Assembly (NCBI RefSeq): GCF_023824195.1
Contig: NZ_CP085442.1
Location: 3,944,001 to 4,008,000 of the forward strand
Length of the DNA stretch: 64,000 nucleotides
DNA from: Priestia megaterium
GTDB lineage: Bacteria; Bacillota; Bacilli; Bacillales; Bacillaceae_H
Reading direction: 5' to 3'
Part shown: positions 36,831 to 45,013 of the stretch, one piece after another
Position numbering within the stretch: the stretch's first letter is position 1
How the letters are laid out: every line of letters starts with the position of its first letter
Notes under the pieces: generated by a model
Databases searched by the model: none
Told to the model about the DNA's origin: nothing
The model's input: the letters and a program-made list of their open reading frames with translations, nothing else
Made by a program: the position numbers and the translations under genes

Positions 36831-38328
36831 GTAATCGCTCCTCCTTTTTCTCCAACTCTTTTCCTAAAGCCACGACTTCCTCTAACTGAGTGGCAACAGA
36901 ATCAACTGTAATCATAGGATTTAACATCGTTAGCTTTAAATAAGCTTGCTCATTATGCTTTGTTTTTGCCATGATAAAAGTGCCTTTTTCGTATAAGTGC
37001 TGCTGAATAAGCTGATTCAACTTATTTTCATAATGCTGCTGTTTTTGACAATCACCATATAAAGTATCTGGCACATAGCGAAATACAACCGCGTTCATAT
37101 AAGGATCATTTAACACCGCAATATTCCTTTGCTTTCGTAAATGTTCAGCTGTTTGCTTAGCCGTTTCAATCGTATGGTCAACCATTTTTCCATACTCATT
37201 TGTACCTACTGCACGGAAAGTCAGCCATAGCTTCAAGGCGTCAAATCGTTTTGTTGTTTGAATACTGCGATCTACCAAATGAACATACTCATCTTCTTCA
37301 GGATTTAGATAATCTGCATGAAGCTGAATGTGTTTAAACATAGCTTGATCCTTCAGTAGAAATGCACCGCAGCTTACCGGCTGATAAAACCACTTATGAA
37401 AATCCATCGTAATAGAATCTGCTTGTTCAAGAGCTTTTAAGCGTTCACGATATTTATGTGAAAATAGCAGCGCTCCTCCATAAGCGGCGTCAGCATGAAG
37501 CCAAAGCCCTTCTTTTTTAGCTAGCTCACTCATTTCAAAAAGAGGATCTACGCTTCCAAAATCCGTCGTGCCTGCCGTTGCCACAATAGCAAAAGGAAGG
37601 TTCCCCTTTTCTTTGACTTCCCGTATCGCTTCTTCTAAATTTTCTATATCCATCTCATGTCTCTCGTTGCACTTTACACTCACCACTGCATTCATGCCCA
37701 GTCCAAGCTGAGCTGCAGATTGCTGCACCGTAAAGTGGGCTTTTTCCGAGCAGAAAATCCGCAGTTTTTTAGCTTCAAACGGTAAGCCTTCTTCGCTAAC
37801 ATCAATTGAAAATGCAGCATGACAATATTCATTACGAGCAAGCAGAAGTCCCATATAATTCGACTGAGTCCCTCCGCTTGTAAAAACGCCCGAAGAAGAG
37901 CTTGGATAACCAATTTGTTTTGTTAACTCATCAATCACTTGATCTTCTATATACGTAGCTGCCGGACTTTGATCCCACGAGTCCATAGATTGATTCAAAG
38001 CAGAAATCATCACTTCCGCAGCAAGGGCCGGTATAATGGGAGGACAATGCAAGTGCGCCATTGCTCCGGGATGAGAAATATGAAGTGAATGGTTTAGAAC
38101 TAACGCTTGTACGTCATCAAACAGATCTTCTAACGGCTGTTCGTGTTCGCTAAAATAGACGGAACGATTGACTAAGTTCGTTAAATCATTAACGTTAATG
38201 TGAGTATAAGGCGATTGTAATTCACGGTAGTGACGTTTAATCACCTCAGTCATTCCAACTATCATCGCTTCATAATTCTCAAGGCTTTCTTTTGATGATG
38301 ATAAAAACCATTTTTCAAACGGTGCCAT
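36808..38328 (-). CDS. L-2,4-diaminobutyrate decarboxylase (RhbB type)
   Basis: 506-residue group II PLP decarboxylase. HSLHISHPGAMAHLHCPP and SGGTQSNYMGLLLARN bind substrate and phosphate. LWLHADAAYGGALLFSH has the PLP-nitrogen Asp, and SITMDFHKWFYQPVSCGAFLL contains the Schiff-base lysine. Coupled to the aminotransferase upstream (1-bp gap) it should turn diaminobutyrate into 1,3-diaminopropane, the backbone of schizokinen and rhizobactin. A DOPA or glutamate decarboxylase would also fit the family; the context decides. Confidence 0.92.
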   Translation of the reverse strand: MAPFEKWFLSSSKESLENYEAMIVGMTEVIKRHYRELQSPYTHINVNDLTNLVNRSVYFSEHEQPLEDLFDDVQALVLNHSLHISHPGAMAHLHCPPIIPALAAEVMISALNQSMDSWDQSPAATYIEDQVIDELTKQIGYPSSSSGVFTSGGTQSNYMGLLLARNEYCHAAFSIDVSEEGLPFEAKKLRIFCSEKAHFTVQQSAAQLGLGMNAVVSVKCNERHEMDIENLEEAIREVKEKGNLPFAIVATAGTTDFGSVDPLFEMSELAKKEGLWLHADAAYGGALLFSHKYRERLKALEQADSITMDFHKWFYQPVSCGAFLLKDQAMFKHIQLHADYLNPEEDEYVHLVDRSIQTTKRFDALKLWLTFRAVGTNEYGKMVDHTIETAKQTAEHLRKQRNIAVLNDPYMNAVVFRYVPDTLYGDCQKQQHYENKLNQLIQQHLYEKGTFIMAKTKHNEQAYLKLTMLNPMITVDSVATQLEEVVALGKELEKKEERLRERSVIG

Positions 38329-38329
38329 T

Positions 38330-39694
38330 CTATTTATTCACCCACTTCTTTTCTGCTGCTTTTATCGCTTCTTCAAATCTCGTTAACACTTCATCGGTTT
38401 GGTGTTTCGTTAAAATTAATGGAGGAAGCAGACGAATAACAGCACCATGTCTTCCACCGACTTCTAAAATGACCCCTCTGTCAAAACATTCTTTTTGGAT
38501 CAGCTTAGCTAACTCACCGTTTGCAGGATAACTGCCGATTTTATTAGCTGACTTTGTCGCGTCTACAATCTCGACACCGAGCATCAAACCTCTTCCCCGT
38601 ACATCTCCAATCGAAGATACTTGCTTTTGGATATGTTTTAGCTGACTCTGAATATAAGCTCCTAATTCATGAGCATGTGCAGGTAAGTTTTCTTGTTTTA
38701 TAAATTGCAGAGTGGCTTGTCCTGTAGCCATCGCAAGCTGATTTCCTCTAAAGGTGCCGATATGTGCACCCGCTTCCCATTGATCGAGCCTTCTATCATA
38801 CAGAACGACTGATAAAGGAAGGCTGCCTCCAATTGCTTTAGATAGTACTAATACATCCGGCTCGATATCAGCGTGCTCGAATGCATACAGCTTTCCTGTT
38901 CGTCCGATTCCAGTTTGAACTTCATCTACAATAAGCGGAATGTTTCGTTCTTTTGTGATTCTGCGAAGCTCTTTTAACCATGGAATTGGCGCCGGAACAG
39001 AGCCTCCTTCTCCTTGTACAATTTCTACTACAACACCCGCCGGAGTAACAATTCCGCTTTCAGGATCATCCAGCATATTTTCAATGTATGTACTAATGTA
39101 AGTGTGACCTTCAGCACCTACGCCAAACGGGCAGCGGTATTCATATGGATAAGGTAGAAAATGTGTGTCCGGCACTAGCGCATGAATGTGCTTTTTGGGA
39201 CTCGTTGTACCGCTGATGCTTAACGTTCCATGGGTGGAGCCGTGATACCCCCCTTGAAAGGATAAAATCGTCCGGTTGCCTGTTGCTGTTTTCACAAGCT
39301 TCAAAGCCGCTTCAATCGCGTCTCCTCCAGTTGGACCGCAAAACTGTATTTTAGCTTTGTTTGCAAATTCTTCTGGTAAACTAGCAAATACTTCATCGAT
39401 AAAAGCTTCTTTGACAGGCGTTGTTAAATCTAATGTATGTAAAGGAATAGATTTTGCTAAAACGTCTTGTATTGCTTCATGGACTACGTAATGATTATGA
39501 CCAAGAGCAAGCGTGCCGGCTCCTGCTAAACAATCAATATACTCTTTTCCATCCATATCCGTGATCACGGCGCCTTTTGCTTGCTTAATTGCAATAGGCA
39601 GGCGTCTAGGATAAGACCTTGCATTGGATTCACGTTCATTTTGCATAGCAAGCAGCATTTCGTTTGATGTAAGTTGTTTCGTTGACGTTGACAT
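38330..39694 (-). CDS. Diaminobutyrate--2-oxoglutarate aminotransferase (RhbA type)
   Basis: 454-residue class-III aminotransferase. CLAGAGTLALGHNH, QFCGPTGGDAIEAALKLVK, PLIVDEVQTGIGRTGKLYAFEH and DVLVLSKAIGGSLPL (Schiff-base lysine) are present. It makes L-2,4-diaminobutyrate from aspartate semialdehyde using glutamate. It is the first gene of the operon, with AGGAGG 7 nt before the ATG and two Fur boxes within 80 bp upstream. EctB is a relative, but ectA and ectC are absent, so siderophore synthesis is the better call. Confidence 0.93.
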   Translation of the reverse strand: MSTSTKQLTSNEMLLAMQNERESNARSYPRRLPIAIKQAKGAVITDMDGKEYIDCLAGAGTLALGHNHYVVHEAIQDVLAKSIPLHTLDLTTPVKEAFIDEVFASLPEEFANKAKIQFCGPTGGDAIEAALKLVKTATGNRTILSFQGGYHGSTHGTLSISGTTSPKKHIHALVPDTHFLPYPYEYRCPFGVGAEGHTYISTYIENMLDDPESGIVTPAGVVVEIVQGEGGSVPAPIPWLKELRRITKERNIPLIVDEVQTGIGRTGKLYAFEHADIEPDVLVLSKAIGGSLPLSVVLYDRRLDQWEAGAHIGTFRGNQLAMATGQATLQFIKQENLPAHAHELGAYIQSQLKHIQKQVSSIGDVRGRGLMLGVEIVDATKSANKIGSYPANGELAKLIQKECFDRGVILEVGGRHGAVIRLLPPLILTKHQTDEVLTRFEEAIKAAEKKWVNK

Positions 39695-39718
39695 ATCATA
39701 TCCTCCTGTTTGTTCAAA

Positions 39719-39733
39719 TGATAATGATTTTCA
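39719..39733. promoter_or_regulatory. Fur box 1 of the siderophore operon
   Basis: TGATAATGATTTTCA matches the Fur 7-1-7 consensus TGATAATnATTATCA at all but one position. It lies 25 bp upstream of the aminotransferase ATG. Confidence 0.85.
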
Positions 39734-39753
39734 TTAACAATTACAACAATAAA

Positions 39754-39775
39754 TGATAATGATTATCACTGTCAA
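39754..39775 (-). promoter_or_regulatory. Fur box 2 over the siderophore promoter
   Basis: TGATAATGATTATCA (39754-39768) is a perfect Fur consensus box. On the minus strand a perfect TTGACA (-35, 39770-39775) directly precedes it, so the box fills the spacer toward a weak -10 (TTATTG or TTTATT). Iron-loaded Fur would exclude RNA polymerase. The two boxes are 35 bp apart centre to centre. Confidence 0.88.
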
Positions 39776-39927
39776 TGATTATTCTGAAAATATGAAATTA
39801 TTCCTATTTCACTCTAAAGTCGGAAAAACTCAGCATTTCTCTTATGTATCAAGGATTCAAAGGTTTTTATGATGTTTTCCAATTAGGGAAAACTATGTAA
39901 TAAGTCCCTTTCTATTTCCAAATAAAA

Positions 39928-39953
39928 AAGTGCTACAATTCCTTGTAGCACTT
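39928..39953 (-). terminator. Terminator after cutC
   Basis: Perfect AAGTGCTACAA/TTGTAGCACTT stem with a 4-nt loop, followed by TTTTTATTT on the minus strand. Confidence 0.92.
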
Positions 39954-39956
39954 CTG

Positions 39957-40649
39957 TTACTTTTGCTTATTCATCGTTTCTTTTGCAGCTTTTACACTCC
40001 TTGGGTCAAGCGGTTTCGTATATTGACAATTCACTCGAACCCCTGAACCAATACGAATTTCTTTCACGGGAGTAACGGATAAGAACGCTTGAAGATTTTC
40101 AGGTTTCAGCCCTTTTGTCCCGATTAAAATAATATCTTTATCTTTCATTCTTCTTAACAGTTTTTTAATATGAGGAATACCGTTTAGCGCACTTTTATCC
40201 GCTCCTGAAGTCATGACACGCTGAATTTTCTTATAGCTTAAAAGCGTTTCAAGCGCCTTTTCTTGATCACTGATTTCATCAAATGCTAAGTGGAACGTTA
40301 CATTCATTTCTCCTGCCGCATCCAGCAGTCGCTTTAAAGCTTGCTCATCAATAATTTTGTCTTCTGTTAAACAGCCAATTTCAATTCCATCAATGCCAAT
40401 TTCTCTTGCATAGTGAATATCTTCAATCATTGTTTGCAAATCATCTTCATCATATTGAAAAGATTGATTATGTGGACGAATCATCACAAATATTGGGATA
40501 TGTATCGTTTCTTTCACTTTTTTCATCAAACCGTAGCTTGGGGTTAAGCCGCCTTCACCGATTCCAGTTACAAGGCTTATACGATCGGCACCATGTTCCT
40601 GGGCAACTTTAGCATCATGTAAGGTTGCAGCTGTGACTTCTAATATCAT
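39957..40649 (-). CDS. cutC: CutC family protein
   Basis: 230 residues forming a TIM barrel of the CutC family. LEVTAATLHDAKVAQEHGADRISLV starts the barrel, with PIFVMIRPHNQSF, GIDGIEIGCLT, FHLAFDEI and QRVMTSGADKSALNG as the conserved blocks. CutC was linked to copper homeostasis in E. coli, a role that has been questioned. The neighbour upstream encodes a Met-rich repeat protein, which is suggestive. It is probably monocistronic, with a strong terminator. Confidence 0.92.
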   Translation of the reverse strand: MILEVTAATLHDAKVAQEHGADRISLVTGIGEGGLTPSYGLMKKVKETIHIPIFVMIRPHNQSFQYDEDDLQTMIEDIHYAREIGIDGIEIGCLTEDKIIDEQALKRLLDAAGEMNVTFHLAFDEISDQEKALETLLSYKKIQRVMTSGADKSALNGIPHIKKLLRRMKDKDIILIGTKGLKPENLQAFLSVTPVKEIRIGSGVRVNCQYTKPLDPRSVKAAKETMNKQK

Positions 40650-40785
40650 TCTAAAAACACCCTTTCCCCTTTAATATAGAGCTTTTGCCTTCTTTTCCCT
40701 GTATTTATACTTAAAAAACTCTACCAAACTCTCTTATGTAAGAAAACACCCAAAAGATGTGATTAATATTTTCAAAAAATTGAAT

Positions 40786-40825
40786 GTCATGGAAAAAGAG
40801 TAAGAACTATTCTTTTTCTCATGAC
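40786..40825 (-). terminator. Long hairpin after the Met-rich protein gene
   Basis: Arms GTCATGGAAAAAGA/TCTTTTTCTCATGAC pair over 14 bp with one bulge. On the minus strand it is followed by ATTCAATTTTTTG, so it may terminate the repeat-protein gene 76 bp upstream. The T-run is offset by some bases, so the call is moderate. Confidence 0.5.
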
Positions 40826-40900
40826 GTTTCAATTAATAAAATTCTATATTTATACTAAAGATTCAAAAATACATCCCTTTTATCTAGGGTAAAGGGTTTA

Positions 40901-41629
40901 TTAAAAAGAGCGTGGATTTGTTTGTTGCGTGAACATCCACTCATTTAAAGAATGAGGCTGCTGATGACCAACGTGTGCTGAGAAATCGCGGCATCCGCAA
41001 TCATACATCGGCATTTGACCCATTCCTCCGTGCATTGGCGGCATTCCTCCTTGTATCGGCATTTGGCCCATTCCTCCGTGCATTGGCGGCATTCCTCCTT
41101 GTATCGGCATTTGGCCCATTCCTCCGTGCATTGGCGGCATTCCTCCTTGCATCGGCATTTGGCCCATTCCTCCGTGCATTGGCGGCATTCCTCCTTGCAT
41201 CGGCATCTGGCCCATTCCTCCGTGCATTGGCGGCATTCCTCCTTGCATCGGCATTTGACCCATTCCTCCATGCATCGGCATTCCGTCTTGCATCGGCATT
41301 TGACCCATTCCTCCATGCATTGGCGGCATTCCTCCTTGCATTGGCGGTAGCTCTCCGTACATTGGCATTTGATTCATTTCTTTTTGCATCGGCGGCATTC
41401 CGCCTTGCATTGGCATTTGATTCATTCCTCCATGCATCGGCGGCATTGCATCTTTCATCTGCGGCATTTCTCCGTACATTGGCATTTGATTTGCGCCTTC
41501 TTGCATCGGCATTGCCTGCATTTCTTTTGCAGAAGGCATAGGCGGCATTTTAGCAGGCTTAGGTGCTGCTTGCATATATGGATTGGATATCGGTTGTCCG
41601 GTTTGTTTCATTCCATACGAATTTCTCAT
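40901..41629 (-). CDS. Met/Gly/Pro/His-rich tandem-repeat protein
   Basis: 242 residues with AAGGAG about 9 nt before the ATG. After a 35-residue leader the protein is built of 16-residue units of the type MPPMHGGMGQMPMQGG, about seven good copies plus earlier decayed ones carrying MNQMPMYGE. The C-terminus is non-repetitive: MYDCGCRDFSAHVGHQQPHSLNEWMFTQ. It has no signal peptide or membrane segment. MxxM and His-Gly-Gly-Met patterns recall copper-binding Met motifs, and cutC follows 251 bp downstream. A spore-coat or structural role is equally possible. No family is recognised. Confidence 0.75.
   Translation of the reverse strand: MRNSYGMKQTGQPISNPYMQAAPKPAKMPPMPSAKEMQAMPMQEGANQMPMYGEMPQMKDAMPPMHGGMNQMPMQGGMPPMQKEMNQMPMYGELPPMQGGMPPMHGGMGQMPMQDGMPMHGGMGQMPMQGGMPPMHGGMGQMPMQGGMPPMHGGMGQMPMQGGMPPMHGGMGQMPIQGGMPPMHGGMGQMPIQGGMPPMHGGMGQMPMYDCGCRDFSAHVGHQQPHSLNEWMFTQQTNPRSF
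41011..41350. repeat. 48-bp coding minisatellite in the Met-rich gene
   Basis: A 48-bp unit (16 codons) repeats in tandem with few substitutions, most exact between about 41020 and 41260. Units differ by synonymous or Met/Ile changes. Copy number is likely to vary between strains. Because 48 is divisible by three, other frames stay open too, giving spurious overlapping frames. Confidence 0.85.
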
Positions 41630-41730
41630 TTTTAAGGGCTCCTTCCCATTCTCTTACTCTGTTTACGTTATTCTTTTTACCATCAATCTGAAATTCGTCC
41701 ATAAGAAAATAGGCCTTCTACACATTCAAA

Positions 41731-41759
41731 ATTGTAGTACGTATAAGAAAAAAGCTATA
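41731..41759 (+). promoter_or_regulatory. Putative sigma-A promoter of the photolyase gene
   Basis: A perfect TATAAT (41754-41759) lies 18 bp after a weak TTGTAG hexamer and about 32 bp before the start codon. Confidence 0.45.
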
Positions 41760-41791
41760 ATCGAGGCAAATTGCAGATAGAAAGGTGGCAC

Positions 41792-43221
41792 ATGATGAAT
41801 AAAATCATTATCGTATGGATTCGAAAAGATTTTCGGCTGGTTGATAACCCAGCTCTATTTCACGCAGCTAAAGAAGGAATGGTTGTACCTGTTTATATCC
41901 ATGACGACTATGAAGAAAGCTCAATGGGAAGTGCAAGTAAATGGTGGCTTCACCATGCGCTGAATGACTTTAAAACCTCGATCGAAAAAATAGAAGGCAC
42001 GCTGATTGTACAAAAAGGAAACCCTAAAGATGTGTTGCAAAAATTACTCCATGAAACGAATGCACAAGATATTTATTGGAATAGACGCTATGAACCACAT
42101 GCGCTAAAAAGAGATAAAGAGCTTCAAGTTTTTTTTCAGAGCAACAAATAAATATTCGCACATTTGAGGGATTTCTCCTTCATGAACCTTGGAAAATCAC
42201 AAAAGAAAATGGAGATCCTTATAAAGTATTTACAGCTTACTATAAAGCTTCTCAAAAACATTCAGTATCTTCTGCTGTAAAAAAAGTTACTTCCATACAG
42301 GCCTCCTCCAAATCGGTTGAATCTCTTTCAGTCTCAGATCTCGATTTGCTTCCAAGCATACCGTGGGATGAAACGATTAAGTCGACGTGGGAAGCTACGG
42401 AAAAAGGCGCTATTGATGTCTTCAAAACGTTTTTAAAGAATAAGCTGCTTCATTATGAAAAAGGACGAGATTTTCCTGTTGAAGCATTAAATTCATTTCT
42501 ATCTCCTTATTTCGCTACAGGACAGCTCTCAGCTCGAGTCCTTTATCATTATTTGAGAACTAAAGCAGAAAAAGTACGTTCTGATGCTTTTGAACAGCAA
42601 GCTGAAATGTTTATTCGTCAACTTATATGGAGAGATTTTGCTTATCAGCTGCTTTATCATTTCCCGCACACTACAAGTGAACCGCTTGATGAAAAATTCA
42701 AGCAATTTCAGTGGGCTGACGGCAATGAAGAGCTTCAAGCTTGGAAAAATGGAAAAACCGGCTATCCCCTTGTCGATGCCGGAATGCGGGAGCTGTGGGA
42801 AACAGGGTTTATGCACAATCGAGTTCGAATGGTAGCTGCTTCCTTTTTAGTAAAGCACCTTTTAATTCATTGGAAACACGGAGCAAATTGGTTTTTTGAT
42901 ACCTTAGTAGACGCAGATTTAGCTAATAACACAATGGGCTGGCAGTGGGTTGCAGGCTCGGGAGCAGACGCCGCGCCATATTTTCGTATTTTTAATCCAA
43001 TTACTCAATCAGAAAAATTTGATAAAGAAGGAGAATATATTAAAAAGTGGCTTCCAGAGCTTAAAGATATTCCTTCTTCTTATATTCATAAACCTTGGGA
43101 GGCCCCAGCAGACGTATTAGAAAAAGCAAACGTTACACTTAATAAAACATATCCGGCTCCAATTGTCGATCATAAAGCAGCTAGAGAGCGAGCGCTGGAG
43201 CATTATCAGCATATCAAATAA
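41792..43221 (+). pseudogene. phrB: Deoxyribodipyrimidine photolyase gene, frameshifted at a T8 tract
   Basis: The first frame (41792-42151) encodes the photolyase N-terminus, IIIVWIRKDFRLVDNPALFHA, up to a stop codon after KELQVFFQSNK. The remainder continues one base out of phase. If the T-run at 42129-42136 had nine Ts instead of eight, the reading would run on into INIRTFEGFLLHEPW and YKVFTAYYKA and join the C-terminal frame (to 43221). That part has the FAD and DNA-binding blocks RQLIWRDFAYQLLYH, GYPLVDAGMRELWETGFMHNRVRM and LADADLANN-like WQWVAGSGADAAPYFRIFNP. The full protein would be about 476 residues. AAAGG precedes the start. Possible explanations are a sequence error, a real mutation, or slippage. 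Confidence 0.88.
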
Positions 43222-43245
43222 GAGGTAAATAACGCCTCTTATTTG
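43215..43245 (+). terminator. Hairpin at the end of the photolyase gene
   Basis: CAAATAAGAGG/CCTCTTATTTG stem (9-nt loop) that includes the stop codon. The T-run is short, so termination efficiency is uncertain. Confidence 0.65.
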
Positions 43246-43461
43246 ATGTGCTGAATTTTTTAAATGTGTAAAAAATTCCATTCCTCATCTATTTGCAACT
43301 AAAAACATGTATTTGAAATCTCTTTACAGGGTTTTCAAGCCCAATTCTCCTCTCTATAGCACATTTGATTTTTCATATTTTTTCCTATAATTTGAATATA
43401 TAATAATGATTATATATGCTTGAGAACTCTCTCATTGCATAGATCTGATTGGAGTGATTCG

Positions 43462-44667
43462 ATGCCCGTTTGTCCTTCTTGTAACTATAAGGAAGATTAT
43501 AATTTTTGCAGAATGTGCGGCACTCAAGTTCGGCACACCTTCACCAACCAAGAAGATCAGCTTTTTTATCCATTAAAAGATCGAATCATTACGGATAACA
43601 ATGAACCAAAGCATCAAGCTATTTTATCTCATACCCATGATTTAGTATGTGCTATTACTGAAGATGGCATTTATGAATACGCTTCTCCTTCTTACGCTAA
43701 AACGTTAGGCATTTATCCTGATGAGCTTATTGGACAACATGTGCTTATTAATGCGTATCCCGAAGACAAACACATAATCTCGACTATTTTAGCTAACATG
43801 AGCAAAACAAAAGATGCCTCCACATTTGAATACCGAAAATTTCACGTGAACGGCACCATCGTTTTATTAGAATGTAAAGGCGCTCCAATTATCACATCCA
43901 CTGGAGAAATCGAAGGGTTTGTATTTGTCTCACGAGACGTAACAGAAAAAAGACAAGCAGAGAAAAAGATCCAGAATTCAGAAAAACTTTCTGTCATTGG
44001 TCACCTTGCTGCAAGTATTGCACACGAGGTTAGAAATCCTTTGACAACCATTAAAGGGTTTGTACAATTGTTCAGTGAGACACAGCAGCCGAAAAAAACA
44101 ATGATTTATCGAGATCTCATTCAGCATGAACTTTCACAAATTGAACATATCATTACAGAGTTTATGAGTTTAGCTAAACAAGAGTACGTATATACAGACA
44201 ACCTTGTTATTACCGACTTGTTAGATGAGGTATTAAAGCAATTTGAACCGGCTACTGGAGTCAAAAACATCCATATCTTTCGTCATTATCCAAAAGAACA
44301 TCCTCTGCTCGTTAGTGGGCAAAAAACACAGCTAACCCAAGTATTTATTCATATTATACAAAATGCTATTGATTCGATGGAAAGCGGCGGCAAGCTGGCG
44401 GTATCGATTGAAAAATCAGCTAGAGAAACGCTGTGCATTGTGATAAAAGACAGTGGATGTGGAATTGATTCAAAGCGTATCCCTCATATAGGAGAGCCTT
44501 TTTATACAACAAAAGAACGAGGAATAGGCCTGGGACTAACAATTTGCAACAAAATTATTAACGAACATAATGGTTTTTTTCATGTATCCAGTGAAAAAAA
44601 TGACGGCACAAGTATTACCATTACCCTTCCTATGAAAACGACTGAACTTTACGTAGTGGAAGCCTAA
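43462..44667 (+). CDS. Zinc-ribbon PAS sensor histidine kinase
   Basis: 401 residues from the ATG at 43462 (GGAG, 7 nt upstream); the frame opens at 43420 without a site. The first 20 residues hold C4-xx-C7 and C16-xx-C19, a zinc ribbon. A PAS domain follows (about 50-165, ending FVSRDVTEKR). H188 in AASIAHEVRNPLTTIKGFVQLF is the phosphoacceptor, with IIQNAIDSM, IKDSGCGID, EPFYTTKERGIGLGL in the ATPase domain. There is no membrane segment and no adjacent response regulator. It is of the KinA-KinE phosphorelay type. The zinc ribbon fused at the N-terminus is unusual for this group. Repeat copy 3 starts 4 bp after its stop codon. Confidence 0.9.
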   Translation: MPVCPSCNYKEDYNFCRMCGTQVRHTFTNQEDQLFYPLKDRIITDNNEPKHQAILSHTHDLVCAITEDGIYEYASPSYAKTLGIYPDELIGQHVLINAYPEDKHIISTILANMSKTKDASTFEYRKFHVNGTIVLLECKGAPIITSTGEIEGFVFVSRDVTEKRQAEKKIQNSEKLSVIGHLAASIAHEVRNPLTTIKGFVQLFSETQQPKKTMIYRDLIQHELSQIEHIITEFMSLAKQEYVYTDNLVITDLLDEVLKQFEPATGVKNIHIFRHYPKEHPLLVSGQKTQLTQVFIHIIQNAIDSMESGGKLAVSIEKSARETLCIVIKDSGCGIDSKRIPHIGEPFYTTKERGIGLGLTICNKIINEHNGFFHVSSEKNDGTSITITLPMKTTELYVVEA

Positions 44668-44670
44668 AAG

Positions 44671-45007
44671 AGAGGTTGAGACATAACTAAATCACTTCCA
44701 TTTAAAGACGAACAAATTAGATAAATGCTCTAGTATAAATGGCCTTTTACACCGCTGTTGATATCCGTACAAGGCTTCGCTTTCCGCGGGCGGCCGATGA
44801 GCCTCCTCGCCTCTAGGCTCCTGCGGGGTCTCATCTAGTCCGCTTTTCCCGCAGGAGTCTTCGCCTTGCCCTCCAATCAACCGCTAGAAGCAACTAAACA
44901 GATGAGACCTACGTTCACCATTCCAATAAAAAACGAACCACCAATCAAACATTTTGATCAATAGTTCGTCATTCACCTTGGCTAACATACTTTTGTCCCA
45001 GCCTCTT
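44671..45007. repeat. Dispersed structured repeat, copy 3
   Basis: About 337 bp with the clearest inverted ends: AGAGGTTGAGACATAA at the left and, on the other strand, AGAGGCTGGGACAAAA at the right. In the core GATGAG (44796) pairs with CTCATC (44830), a compensated change relative to GGTGAG/CTCACC of copies 1 and 4. CTCCTGCGGG/CCCGCAGGAG is at 44818-44827 and 44848-44857. CAAGGC/GCCTTG adds a further stem. The 3' hairpin (ACGAAC/GTTCGT with inner ATCAAA/TTTGAT, 44933-44969) differs in sequence from the other copies but keeps the shape. It lies 3' of the YdjM-like gene. Confidence 0.92.
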
Positions 45008-45013
45008 CTTCCT

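Noticed and set aside
38330..39694. EctB of ectoine synthesis
   Set aside because: No ectA or ectC follows, and the downstream genes are all siderophore genes.
40945..41541. Long overlapping frames on both strands at the Met-rich locus, and a CRISPR-like tandem pattern
   Set aside because: The 48-bp repeat is a multiple of three, so several frames stay open. Only the minus-strand frame from 41629 has a ribosome binding site and sensible termini. There are no unique spacers, so it is not CRISPR.
41792..43221. Two independent photolyase-related genes
   Set aside because: The parts together make exactly one photolyase, and one extra T in a homopolymer joins them.
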